Below are positions 14,731-22,918 of a stretch of 23,823 bases of DNA, piece after piece. Position 1 is the stretch's first letter. Each line of letters starts with the position of its first letter. Source of the DNA: Chloroflexota bacterium (GTDB taxonomy: Bacteria; Chloroflexota; Anaerolineae; Anaerolineales; Villigracilaceae); assembly GCA_023459215.1 (NCBI GenBank), contig JAEWVF010000097.1:1-23823 (forward strand), written 5' to 3'. A model generated the notes under the pieces. That model searched no databases and was not told where the DNA came from. It saw nothing but the letters and a program-made list of their open reading frames with translations. Position numbers and translations under genes: made by a program.

Positions 14731-15479
14731 CAATTCCCATGAACGCAGAAAAAGAATACACCCCCCAGCGAGCCATGTCCATCCATGCCCATCCTGACGA
14801 CCAGGAATTCACCGTCGCCGGGACATTGGCCAAATGGGCCGCCGCCGGCTGCGAAATCGTCTCGGTGACCATCACCAGCGGCGACGCCGGCAACAACGAC
14901 CCGGATAAAGACGCCTCCTATAAACCGGTCCTGGCCCAACTCCGCGAAGCTGAGCAGACCGCCGCCAATGAAACCCTGGGTGTCAAAACCAGTCTTTTCT
15001 TGCGCTACCCGGATGGCGAACTCGAACCGACCTTGCCGCTGCGCAAGGAACTCACCCGCCTGATCCGCCAGTACAAACCGGATGTGGTTGTCATCGGCGA
15101 CCCGCAGGGTGTTTTCTACGGCAACGGCTACATCAACCATCCGGATCACCGCGCAGCCGCCCAATCGGCGCTCTACGCCACCTTCCCCTCCGCCGGGACA
15201 CGGCTAATCTTCACCGATCTGCTCGAAGCCGGCTACGAACCGCACAACGTCAAGCGCGTTTACATCCACGGTTCCGAGAAACCCGATACCTGGGTGGACA
15301 TCGCCGCCAGCATCGAAACAAAAATCGCCGCGCTGAAGAAGCATGTTTCGCAACTCGGCGATTGGGACCCGGAAAAGATGATCCGCGAGTGGGCGGCAGA
15401 CGAAGCCAAAGAGCACGGCCTGGAACTGGCTGAAGCCTACAAGGTAATGGTTCTGGTCGAGGAAAGACCCGAAAATTAA
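14727..15479 (+). CDS. PIG-L/LmbE-family zinc-dependent N-deacetylase
   Basis: Members remove acetyl groups from GlcNAc-type conjugates (for example mycothiol or bacillithiol precursors) or related substrates; the actual substrate here is unknown. The 250-aa protein has the two metal-binding motifs AHPDDQE (H22, D24, D25) and NHPDH (H138, H141). ATG 14727 overlaps the endonuclease stop (ATGA); the alternative ATG 14739 gives a protein shorter by four residues. Neither start has a Shine-Dalgarno. Base composition jumps back to GC-rich within the first codons, so it is host-type DNA and may have lost its own promoter to the restriction-modification insertion (inference). A strong terminator follows 3 bp after the stop. 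Confidence 0.88.
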   Translation: MTIPMNAEKEYTPQRAMSIHAHPDDQEFTVAGTLAKWAAAGCEIVSVTITSGDAGNNDPDKDASYKPVLAQLREAEQTAANETLGVKTSLFLRYPDGELEPTLPLRKELTRLIRQYKPDVVVIGDPQGVFYGNGYINHPDHRAAAQSALYATFPSAGTRLIFTDLLEAGYEPHNVKRVYIHGSEKPDTWVDIAASIETKIAALKKHVSQLGDWDPEKMIREWAADEAKEHGLELAEAYKVMVLVEERPEN

Positions 15480-15482
15480 AAC

Positions 15483-15528
15483 AAAAAGCGGCCCGCAGTT
15501 TCCATCCGAAAACTGCGGGCCGCTTTTT
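15483..15528. terminator. Strong bidirectional intrinsic terminator
   Basis: Arms 15483-15501 (AAAAAGCGGCCCGCAGTTT) and 15510-15528 are perfectly complementary over 19 bp with an 8-nt loop, giving T5 runs on both strands. It separates the convergent deacetylase and trkA genes. Confidence 0.95.
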
Positions 15529-15534
15529 GAATCC

Positions 15535-16224
15535 TTAAACTTCGCTGCGTTCCAGCGGATTCTTGGGGGCAAGCAACGCCGCAAATTGATTCAACGAGGC
15601 GCGCCGCACCAAGGCCAGGACTTCATCTGCCGCTTCAAGACGCGTGTCGCCATGCGGCACCAACAACTGGCTCTTGCGGATAATGGCGGTGATGGTGCAT
15701 TCCTGCGGCAGGGCCAATTCCTTGAGCAGTTTGTTGACCGCAATCGAATCCGGGTGAACTTTTTCCTCGATCAGGGAATATTCGCCCCGGCGCAGTTTGA
15801 GCAGGGTCATCATATCGCCCAGCGACATCTCTTCGGCCACCAGGTGCGCCAAAATGTCGGCCTGGTTGAGGGCCACATCCACACCCATTTCGGGGGTGAA
15901 CAGCCAGGCATTCTTGGGATTATTCACCCGCCCAATCGTGCGCGGGACTTTGAATTCAAAACGCGCCAGCGAGGTGATGACCAGGTTGGTCTCGTCATCG
16001 CCCGTGACCGCCGCCAAAACATGCGCCTGGCCGATGCCCGCCGCATCCAGCACGGAGGGGGCCGAGCCGTCGCCCTGGACAACTGTATCAGCGGGCAGTT
16101 CAGCGTGCAGTTTTTCGATCAACCCAGGGCGCGCTTCGATCACCCGGACGGTGTGTTTGCCATCCAAAAGCATCTTGGCCAGGTAAGAGCCGGTATTGCC
16201 GCCGCCAACGATAATCACATACAT
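15535..16224 (-). CDS. TrkA-type RCK/KTN K+ channel-regulatory protein (second of a pair)
   Basis: TrkA/KtrA-like cytosolic proteins bind NAD(H) or ATP and gate partner cation transporters. The 229-aa product has an N-terminal Rossmann RCK_N domain (GGGNTG at 7-12, acidic E30 at the end of strand 2, VVQGDGSAP at about 48-56) and a C-terminal RCK_C domain from about 140 (RRGEYSLIEEKV). ATG 16224 has AAGGAG upstream. It starts 2 nt after the stop of its paralogue. The two paralogues together with the upstream ATPase form one translational unit. No trkH or ktrB is in the window; the likely partner is one of the two transporters upstream (inference). Confidence 0.88.
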   Translation of the reverse strand: MYVIIVGGGNTGSYLAKMLLDGKHTVRVIEARPGLIEKLHAELPADTVVQGDGSAPSVLDAAGIGQAHVLAAVTGDDETNLVITSLARFEFKVPRTIGRVNNPKNAWLFTPEMGVDVALNQADILAHLVAEEMSLGDMMTLLKLRRGEYSLIEEKVHPDSIAVNKLLKELALPQECTITAIIRKSQLLVPHGDTRLEAADEVLALVRRASLNQFAALLAPKNPLERSEV

Positions 16225-16226
16225 GG

Positions 16227-16889
16227 CTAGTTTCTCCTTTCAAGGCCGAGCATTTCTTCCAGACGGGTCATCGAAGCGGAGGAAACCGCCAGGTGCAGGA
16301 TGTCGCCCTCGCGGAATTCAGTGCCGTTGGTCGGGATGAAGGCATGGTCGTCGCGGGTAACCGAGAAGACAACCACCTCGCCGGGAATGCCCAGGTCGCG
16401 GGCGCTGCGTCCGGCCAGGTGATAATCCACCTCCACCGCCAGCACCGAGACCTCGCCGCGTCCGAACTTGTGCAGCACATCCAGGTCGGTATGGGTGACC
16501 ATGTCATAGATCTGGCGCACGCCTAACTGCGTGCCCGAGATTGTGCTCAGGCCGAGGCGCTGGTAAATCTCGGCCCGGCGCGGGTCGTACATGCGCGCCA
16601 CCACTCGCGGCACGCGGAAAATGGTGCGGGCGATGCGGGCGGCGACAATATTGGCGTTGTCCGAAGAGCTAGCGGCGATAAACGCATCTGCCGTAGAAAT
16701 CCCGGCTTCTTCCAACACCTCGCGGTCGAAACCCAAACCGTGCAGGATGCGCCCCTTGAAATTTGGCCCAAGCCGGCCACTGGCATCAGCGTCGCGGTGA
16801 TCGATCACCGTTACATCGTGGTTGCGCTGCGACAGCAGGTTGCTCAATTGCGAGCCAACCCGCCCGCAGCCCATCACAATCACTTTCAT
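16227..16889 (-). CDS. TrkA-type RCK/KTN K+ channel-regulatory protein (first of a pair)
   Basis: The 220-aa product has RCK_N with GCGRVG at 7-12, D30 (VIDHRD) for the adenosine ribose, and FKGRILHGLG ahead of the second half; RCK_C begins near GRGEVSVLAVEV. It is a divergent paralogue of the downstream gene. I placed the start at ATG 16889, which is preceded by GGAGG at 16896-16900 and overlaps the ATPase stop as ATGA. An upstream in-frame ATG (16943) would lie inside the ATPase gene and add 18 residues unlike the family. Confidence 0.88.
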   Translation of the reverse strand: MKVIVMGCGRVGSQLSNLLSQRNHDVTVIDHRDADASGRLGPNFKGRILHGLGFDREVLEEAGISTADAFIAASSSDNANIVAARIARTIFRVPRVVARMYDPRRAEIYQRLGLSTISGTQLGVRQIYDMVTHTDLDVLHKFGRGEVSVLAVEVDYHLAGRSARDLGIPGEVVVFSVTRDDHAFIPTNGTEFREGDILHLAVSSASMTRLEEMLGLERRN

Positions 16890-19699
16890 AAAAGGCCTCC
16901 TTGTGAGCCAGCGCGCAAACGCGCGGCCTGTTTGCGAATCCACTCAAGGCTGTAAAGAATCAGCCCGAACAAAGCAAGTCCAATCCAGAAGCGGGCCGGG
17001 ATGGCCTCATGTTCAAATGCTTCTGCCAACGGGGGGAAATACACCAGTAAAAGGATGCTGACAATCTCAGTCAAAATCGCCAAAAGCAGGAAACGGTTAC
17101 TGGCCCAGCCCAGTTTCGAATTCCGATTGGTCTCGGAGCGACAGGCAAAGGCGTTGCCAATCTGGGCCATGACCACCCCGGCGTGGAAAACCGTCACCGC
17201 CATCACCTGCGCATCCTGCAAACTCAGCGGATGGGCAAAATAAGCCGGGATCGGCAGGTTGACCAGCCAGGCCGGCAACGCCTCGAGCACAGTGGCGTGA
17301 CCGGAGAACCAATACACCGCAAAGAAACCGCCGAAACACAGCGCTGCTTCTATCATACCCAGCCACAAAAAGGCGCGCAAGAGCAGATTATTGTCAATCA
17401 GGCGCTGGTTGCGTTTGCGCGGCGGATGCATCATCACATCCGGCTCGGGCGTTTCACTGCCCAGCGCCAGGGCCGGGAACAAGTCGGTGCCCAGGTCAAT
17501 CGCCAGGATTTGTTTGACCCCCAACGCCAGGGGAAAGCCTGTCAGGCTGGCCGAAACGATAAACGGCATCACTTCGGGCACGTTCGAGGAAAAAATATAG
17601 GTGATGAACTTGCGAATGTTATCGTAAATGGCGCGGCCTTCCTCGATGGCCGAGATAATCGCGCCGAAATTATCATCGGTCAGGATGATATCCGCCGCTT
17701 CCTTGGCCACATCCGTTCCCACCAGCCCCATTGCCACACCGACATCGGCCTTGCGCAGGGCCGGGGCGTCGTTGACCCCATCGCCAGTCACAGCCACCAT
17801 CTCGCCGCGCTCCTGGAAAGCCGACACCAGGCGCAGTTTGTGTTCCGGGGCCATGCGCGCAAAAATCGTTTCGTTATCCAACACATGCTGCAACTCAACA
17901 TCCGTCATCTCGTCCAGTTCAGCGCCAGTCAGGATGCGCGGATTTTTGCTTTGCAACATACCCACACGCCGCGCCAGCGATTCGGCCGTCAGGCCATAAT
18001 CGCCGGTAATCATCGCGATGCGAATGCCCGCCTGGCGGCAAACCTGGACGGCATGTTCGACCTCCGGCCGCGGCGGATCCATCATCGCCATCAGGCCCAG
18101 GAAGGTCAAACCGGTTTCGACGTTTTCAGGGGCAAAAGCTCCCGGCGAGTGCGGCGGCAGGCTGCGCCGGGCAATCGCCAGCACGCGCAGCGCCTTGCGC
18201 GCAAATTCATCGTTGGCCGCCAGCACCTCGGCCCGCAAACGGTTATCGAGCGCGACCACCTGACGGTTAATCTGGATGTGGGTACACAGGGCCAGCACCT
18301 CGCGCGGCGCGCCCTTGGTAAATGCAAACTCCCCCTCGGCTGTAGCATGGATGGTGGTCATACGCTTGCGGCGGGCATCGAACGGGATTTCATGGACGCG
18401 CGGGTAGATTTGCAGCAACTGGCGCTCTTCGATGCCAGCCTTCATCGCCGCCACCTTGAGCGCAGCCTCGGTTTGGTCGCCCAGGCTGGTCCAGGTTGGG
18501 TGTTCAGGGTTGGGCGGATTAACCCGCGCATTGTTACAGCAGGATGCCGCTTCGAGCAGCGCACCCAGGTCCTCGTCCCAATCCTGCCCGGCGGGCGCGG
18601 GAACGAACTCCCCCACCGGCTGGTAGCCGACCCCGGTCACCCGCAAACGCTGACGGGCAACCCAAATCTCGCGCACCGTCATCTGGTTCTGGGTCAGGGT
18701 GCCGCTTTTGTCGGTACAGATAACCGAAATGCTGCCCAACGTTTCAACCGTGGTCAGCTTTTTGACCAGTACCCCTTTCCCGGCCAGGCGCTGAACTGCC
18801 CGCGCCAACGACAGGGTCAGGGTAGCCGGCAAACCTTCGGGGATGGAGGCCACGATCACGCCCAGCGCAAACAACCACAACTGCTGGGTGGACAGGTTAA
18901 AACTGTTTTCAAAAATGCCAATCGCCAGGATGAGCAGGCCGATGCCAATCGCCACCATCGTGGTTACGCGCACAACCTGGTTCAACTCACGCTGGAAGGG
19001 ACTCGGCTCTTCAGGCACACCCTGGGCCAGGTGGGCAATCCGCCCGAATTGGGTCAACATGCCAGTCGCAAAAACCACCGCCCGGCCCGTCCCAGCCGCC
19101 ACGGAGGTACCCGCAAAAATCAGGTTGGCCTGCTCCAGTTCGCTGATGCCGGTCTGGTAACAGGGATCGGCCACTTTGCGCGCCGCAACCGATTCGCCGG
19201 TCAGGGTGGCGTTGTTGGTGCGCAGTCCGTACTCTTCGACCACCCGCGCATCCGCCGGGATATTGTCGCCTTCGGCCAGAATCAAAACATCCCCCGGAAC
19301 CAGTTCGCGGGCCGGGATGTGCATCTCGTCCGCGTCGCGCAAAACGTGGGCATAGGCCGGCAAAACTTCCTGTAGTTTTGCGGTGGCCTGCTCGGCGCGG
19401 TATTCGCGCCAGTAGGAAAAACCGGCATTGATCAGGGTCAAGGCCCAGATGACCAGCGCCAGGAGCCAGTCGTTCCAGACGGCCAGGAAGCCGGCGGCCA
19501 GCAAAATAATCGCCAGCGGGTGGAAAAAGTGACTGACAATCTTCAGCCAGAGCGGGTCCTGCCTGTGCTCGCTGAGGATATTTTCGCCGTAGAGCAAAAG
19601 GCGCGAATCGGCCTCAGCCCGGGAAAGGCCTTCCGGGCTGGTTTCGAGGGCGCTAAAAACCTCGTTCGGGCGCAGGGAATGTACCGGTGTGATCGACAT
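16886..19699 (-). CDS. P2-type cation-transporting ATPase with Na+/K+-ATPase-like M5/M6
   Basis: The 937-aa P-type ATPase uses ATP to move cations across the membrane. In order: cation-ATPase N domain (LSRAEADSRLLLYGEN), TGES at 167-170, M4 motif PEGLPA at 287-292, phosphorylation site DKSGTLT with D330, and TGDGVNDAP at 638-646. M5 reads SSNVPEVMPF and M6 reads AIDLGTDLFPALALGSE (733-749). These resemble Na+/K+-ATPases (SNIPEITPF; IDLGTDMVPA) more than SERCA (NLVTDGLPA), which points to Na+ and/or K+ rather than Ca2+. ATG 19699 gives the family-typical start MSITPVHSL; an upstream in-frame TTG (19705) would add two residues. It has no Shine-Dalgarno and lies 9 bp after a terminator stem. Its TGA overlaps the first trkA start. 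Confidence 0.93.
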   Translation of the reverse strand: MSITPVHSLRPNEVFSALETSPEGLSRAEADSRLLLYGENILSEHRQDPLWLKIVSHFFHPLAIILLAAGFLAVWNDWLLALVIWALTLINAGFSYWREYRAEQATAKLQEVLPAYAHVLRDADEMHIPARELVPGDVLILAEGDNIPADARVVEEYGLRTNNATLTGESVAARKVADPCYQTGISELEQANLIFAGTSVAAGTGRAVVFATGMLTQFGRIAHLAQGVPEEPSPFQRELNQVVRVTTMVAIGIGLLILAIGIFENSFNLSTQQLWLFALGVIVASIPEGLPATLTLSLARAVQRLAGKGVLVKKLTTVETLGSISVICTDKSGTLTQNQMTVREIWVARQRLRVTGVGYQPVGEFVPAPAGQDWDEDLGALLEAASCCNNARVNPPNPEHPTWTSLGDQTEAALKVAAMKAGIEERQLLQIYPRVHEIPFDARRKRMTTIHATAEGEFAFTKGAPREVLALCTHIQINRQVVALDNRLRAEVLAANDEFARKALRVLAIARRSLPPHSPGAFAPENVETGLTFLGLMAMMDPPRPEVEHAVQVCRQAGIRIAMITGDYGLTAESLARRVGMLQSKNPRILTGAELDEMTDVELQHVLDNETIFARMAPEHKLRLVSAFQERGEMVAVTGDGVNDAPALRKADVGVAMGLVGTDVAKEAADIILTDDNFGAIISAIEEGRAIYDNIRKFITYIFSSNVPEVMPFIVSASLTGFPLALGVKQILAIDLGTDLFPALALGSETPEPDVMMHPPRKRNQRLIDNNLLLRAFLWLGMIEAALCFGGFFAVYWFSGHATVLEALPAWLVNLPIPAYFAHPLSLQDAQVMAVTVFHAGVVMAQIGNAFACRSETNRNSKLGWASNRFLLLAILTEIVSILLLVYFPPLAEAFEHEAIPARFWIGLALFGLILYSLEWIRKQAARLRAGSQGGLL

Positions 19700-19703
19700 G
19701 GGC

Positions 19704-19729
19704 AAAAAGGCAGGGATTTGCTCCCTGCC
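19704..19729 (-). terminator. Intrinsic terminator abutting the ATPase start codon
   Basis: In the minus direction GGCAGGGA (19729-19722) and TCCCTGCC (19716-19709) form an 8-bp GC-rich stem with a GCAAA loop, followed by TTTTT (19708-19704). It lies in the 36 bp between the permease stop and the ATPase ATG. It may end the permease transcript or act as an attenuator for the downstream ATPase and trkA genes. Confidence 0.85.
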
Positions 19730-19735
19730 CTTGGG

Positions 19736-21559
19736 TTACTCCAACTCGTTCTCATCCGATGGCGCGGCTTCGCGGGGCGCGCCGCCCAAACGCGGCTTTT
19801 TCTTGGGCCGCGCCTGGAGGTATTGTTCAAGGAAGGAGTGGCGGTATTCGGTGTTCATGGCTTCATCATAATCGCCAGCTGCGGCAGGCGGTTCATAACG
19901 CAGCGGACGGTGAACGCCAAACAAGGCCCAGAAGCGGGTAATGGCCAGCAACAGGCTGAAGCGGTATTCCTGCACCTTGAGCGATTGCCACTCGACCATC
20001 GTCCCAATCTGGCCTTCGATGCGCGACTTGTCGCGGACAATACGGTGAATATCCTGCGGGGTGCGATGGCCGATGGGAGAAATCAACAGGAAGTGAGCCA
20101 TGATAATCAAGACAACAATCGCCACCAGCGCCAGCGCGCCGCCTTCCTCCCACTTGCCGACAATCTGGCCGATAAAAACGGTAATGCCGAGGCCGATTCC
20201 GAAAGCGGTTGCACCAAGTCCCCAGGAACGGGCCTTACCGGTCACGTTGCGTTTGATATGTTCGTGCATGGCCCAGGCCATGACCGTCAGCGGAAGGAAA
20301 ACGCCGATGCCGTAGAATGGAACCGCCAGGGTGGTTTCGCCGCGCACCAGCAATTGGATGACCACGGTGGCAATAAACGCCGCAGTCACCGGACGGGTGA
20401 ACGTGCCCTTCGGGTTGCGGTAAACAATGTATTCGGGAATCTCGCCGATGGCGACGTTGCGCCAGGCAATCGCCTGGATGTCCTGGTAAGCGGTCAGGGC
20501 AGCCGCAGAAAGCAGCAACACGGCCAAGAGTTGGTAGGCCCAGTAGAGCAGGAATCCGCCGGGAAGTTGGTCAAAACCGATAAAGGCCAGGTTCCCGACC
20601 AGGGTGCGTCCGAACGTTCCATCGAAAACGTTGAAATGGATCGAAAAATACGTCAGGAAGGTGGTGGTGATCCCGCCGTAGAAGATAAAGGAGGTCTGGA
20701 CAATACGCCCGATGCCGGGCTTGCCGCTGTAAAAGTCCCACAGCTTGTGCAGGCGCGGGAAACGCTTTTTGCCCCATTTGACAATCGGAGCATCCTGGTC
20801 GATAACGAACTGGATACCGTCTGACATGGCTTCCAGGCCAGTCAGGGCAACCATACCCTTCATCGAGGCGGTCAGCATGTGGAAAAGCGCCTGGCCGAGG
20901 GAGACCTCTTTGATCACTTCCGCCGGGGCCGGTGGGACGCCGTTGCGCAGGGCCAGGATCAGGCCAACCAACATGCCAATCGTCAGCAGGAGGAAAATCG
21001 CGAGCAGCATGAAGACAAACTGGGCCGATTCGCCGCGCCCGCGGATGGTTACAAACCAGGTCAGCAAGGCCAGGCCTGCGCCGATAATGAAATGCCAGAA
21101 CCAGTTGATACCGTATGCACCGAAGATCGAGAGCAGTTGGTCGACCCCGGAGAGGGATGAAACGACAATCGTCAGCACGTAATCCTGGATCAGCACCACC
21201 GCCACGATCAGGCTGACGGAGGGGCCGAGATAGCGCATGGCCGCCGCGAACGATCCGCCGCCCTGGCGGAAAATACCAAGCGAGTAGATGTAAAGTCCGC
21301 CAAAAACGATGTTCGCCAGCGCAATCACCGCCACAGCCACATAGGCATATTGCTGCATACCGTAGGGGTGCAGGGCGCTCATCATTTCGCCCGAAGCGTA
21401 AAAATAGGAGGTGAAATAATCCACACCAAACAGGGCCAGCGCCGCCAGCAACCCGACCTGGCCGGCGCCATGCACATGCGCATCCTCCTCGCTCTCGCGC
21501 GGAGCGATCCGCCAGGCGAGGTAACCAATAACAATCAGTAAACCGATCGAAAATAACAT
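19736..21559 (-). CDS. APC-superfamily permease resembling KimA-type K+ transporters
   Basis: The 607-aa product has about 12 hydrophobic segments and a soluble, basic C-terminal tail (about 540-607). It matches the KimA/KUP-like branch of the APC superfamily from memory: GVDYFTSYFYASGE (D47, Y54, the same seven-residue spacing as Asp36 and Tyr43 in Bacillus KimA), QGGGSFAAAMRYLG (99-112), QDYVLTIVVS (D126, aligned with the DYILTVAVS segment), ALTGLEAMSDGI, and VPFYGIGVFLPLT. KimA is a proton-coupled K+ importer; other APC members carry amino acids, which remains the alternative. Two downstream TrkA proteins support the K+ view. ATG 21559 has GAAAGG about 8 nt upstream. The C-terminal tail lacks the Usp-like domain of KimA. 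Confidence 0.72.
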   Translation of the reverse strand: MLFSIGLLIVIGYLAWRIAPRESEEDAHVHGAGQVGLLAALALFGVDYFTSYFYASGEMMSALHPYGMQQYAYVAVAVIALANIVFGGLYIYSLGIFRQGGGSFAAAMRYLGPSVSLIVAVVLIQDYVLTIVVSSLSGVDQLLSIFGAYGINWFWHFIIGAGLALLTWFVTIRGRGESAQFVFMLLAIFLLLTIGMLVGLILALRNGVPPAPAEVIKEVSLGQALFHMLTASMKGMVALTGLEAMSDGIQFVIDQDAPIVKWGKKRFPRLHKLWDFYSGKPGIGRIVQTSFIFYGGITTTFLTYFSIHFNVFDGTFGRTLVGNLAFIGFDQLPGGFLLYWAYQLLAVLLLSAAALTAYQDIQAIAWRNVAIGEIPEYIVYRNPKGTFTRPVTAAFIATVVIQLLVRGETTLAVPFYGIGVFLPLTVMAWAMHEHIKRNVTGKARSWGLGATAFGIGLGITVFIGQIVGKWEEGGALALVAIVVLIIMAHFLLISPIGHRTPQDIHRIVRDKSRIEGQIGTMVEWQSLKVQEYRFSLLLAITRFWALFGVHRPLRYEPPAAAGDYDEAMNTEYRHSFLEQYLQARPKKKPRLGGAPREAAPSDENELE

Positions 21560-21590
21560 GAGAAAAACCTTTCAGGCAAGCCAAATACCG

Positions 21591-21640
21591 TCGAGCCGGC
21601 GCGAAGCACTAGCTGACGGAACGCAGGGAAGCTGGCTCGA
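21591..21640 (-). repeat. Intercistronic inverted repeat
   Basis: TCGAGCCGGC (21591-21600) pairs with GCTGGCTCGA (21631-21640) apart from one position, around a 30-nt loop. It starts directly after the upstream stop codon and has no U-tract, so it is more likely an mRNA stability or processing structure than a terminator. Confidence 0.4.
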
Positions 21641-22768
21641 TTAAACGTCGGAGGGGAGGAAAGCCTGCTCGAGCATGGCCAACTCGGAAAGCAGGTGGCG
21701 GCGGGTGGAGGGATTAAAACGCGTGTCCTGGGCAACCTTGGCGGCTTCCTGGCGCACCGCGCGCACGACAAAAGCCGGCACAAACATGATCCGCCCGGCA
21801 GGAATCACCTCAAAACTGGAAGTTGCCAGCTTCAGTTCCTGATCGTCGAAGTAGGGCAGGCTCAGGCTCAAACCGCGATTAAGGTTATTGGCTTCGGCTC
21901 GCTCTTTGATCTTGGCGATAATTTCGCGGGTTTTGTAACGCGCCAGGGCGCGGCCCTGGTTGACCATCTGGCCCAACATCCCGTAACGCTTCTTCTGGTA
22001 CTCCGGGTCGGCAACGATATAAGCCGCCAGGGCCGAGGCCGCGTGCAGGATATTGGTAAAGTTTTGCATCGAGGCCAGGTGCGCCTCGGCTTCTTTGAGT
22101 GAGCCGACCAGCAGGTTGTCTTCATCGTCGAAAGCCACCCACTGCGGCAGGTAAAAGCGGCGGGCATAGGGCACAAATGGAACCTGCAAGGCTCCGCGCC
22201 CATCTTCCGCATCGCCTTCTTCGGCAATCGCATCCGTACTCATCGTAATCGCGGATTCGGGTTCACCGCCCTCGGTCGGCAGGCAGGGAATCGACTCGCC
22301 CTCCTGGGCTTGGTAGCTGACGCTGCGTCCGGAGGGCAGCATGTTGTAGACCATGTGCAGCACCGCGCCATGCCGCACCAGGCTGGCCGCCACCGAGACG
22401 GCCACATCGGGCGACTGTTCCAACTCGGCCAGGCGATGACGCAGGGCCTCATCCAGGTCGCCGCCGGAAAGGCGCAAGCGCCAGCCACCGACATTCTGCT
22501 CACGGGCAGCCTGCGGCACGCTGATGGTCGCCGCCTGATCGATCTGCGGGGCTTCGACCACCACCCGGTCGGGCAGGCTGAAGCGGATTTGGACAGCGCG
22601 GTTGCCAAGCAGCCCTTCGGCCACCTGGCGTCCCTGGGCTTCCAGGAAGCGTTGAACGATATTGGCCTGGGCTTGGTATAACGCTTGCTGACGTTGGTAC
22701 TCCTGGGCGAGAATCCGGGTTGGGTCGGTCTTCTCATCACCGGAAATTTGAGTTTTTACATTCTCCAT
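21641..22768 (-). CDS. Conserved-looking soluble protein of unknown function
   Basis: I do not recognise this 375-aa protein. It has no signal peptide or transmembrane segment. Residues about 20-60 (ILAQEYQRQQALYQAQANIVQRFLEAQGRQ) look like a helical coiled coil. The middle is mixed alpha/beta with an acidic, low-complexity linker near 190-200 (EEGDAEDGRG), and the C-terminal half is helical (REIIAKIKERAEANN). ATG 22768 has AAGGAG 4 nt upstream and a plausible promoter further up. It is the first gene of the cation-transport cluster, 81 bp ahead of the KimA-like permease, so a regulatory or accessory role is possible but not shown. Confidence 0.7.
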   Translation of the reverse strand: MENVKTQISGDEKTDPTRILAQEYQRQQALYQAQANIVQRFLEAQGRQVAEGLLGNRAVQIRFSLPDRVVVEAPQIDQAATISVPQAAREQNVGGWRLRLSGGDLDEALRHRLAELEQSPDVAVSVAASLVRHGAVLHMVYNMLPSGRSVSYQAQEGESIPCLPTEGGEPESAITMSTDAIAEEGDAEDGRGALQVPFVPYARRFYLPQWVAFDDEDNLLVGSLKEAEAHLASMQNFTNILHAASALAAYIVADPEYQKKRYGMLGQMVNQGRALARYKTREIIAKIKERAEANNLNRGLSLSLPYFDDQELKLATSSFEVIPAGRIMFVPAFVVRAVRQEAAKVAQDTRFNPSTRRHLLSELAMLEQAFLPSDV

Positions 22769-22813
22769 ATGGCTCCTTTGCGGGGCTGCTTGAACGGGTC
22801 GGGCAATACAATC

Positions 22814-22842
22814 AGTATGACATTTTTGCCGCGTCGAGACAA
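22814..22842 (-). promoter_or_regulatory. Promoter for the unknown gene and cation-transport cluster
   Basis: On the minus strand TTGTCT (22842-22837), a 17-bp spacer and CATACT (22819-22814) form a moderate sigma70-type promoter with a start near 22807, about 39 nt ahead of the ATG. Confidence 0.45.
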
Positions 22843-22895
22843 GCAGTTCCCAGACACAAGTGGCAAATCATAATCCTGATTCGAGCCGGATACAA

Positions 22896-22911
22896 GGTGA
22901 TTTTTGTCACA
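22896..22911 (-). promoter_or_regulatory. Candidate CRP/FNR-family binding site
   Basis: The minus strand reads TGTGA-CAAAAA-TCACC, 9 of 10 positions of the CRP consensus TGTGA-N6-TCACA. Its centre is about 96 bp upstream of the predicted start at 22807, close to a class I activator position. No regulator gene is in the window. Confidence 0.3.
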
Positions 22912-22918
22912 CCCGGTC

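Noticed and set aside
17183..19375. 730-codon open frame on the plus strand
   Set aside because: It is antisense to the P-type ATPase, whose motifs are complete; the antisense product is His/Arg/Gln-rich without recognisable domains.
20571..21584. 337-codon minus-strand frame overlapping the permease
   Set aside because: It is a +1-type shadow of the permease gene; the permease frame carries clear APC motifs and transmembrane helices, while this one is Arg/Gly-rich without any.
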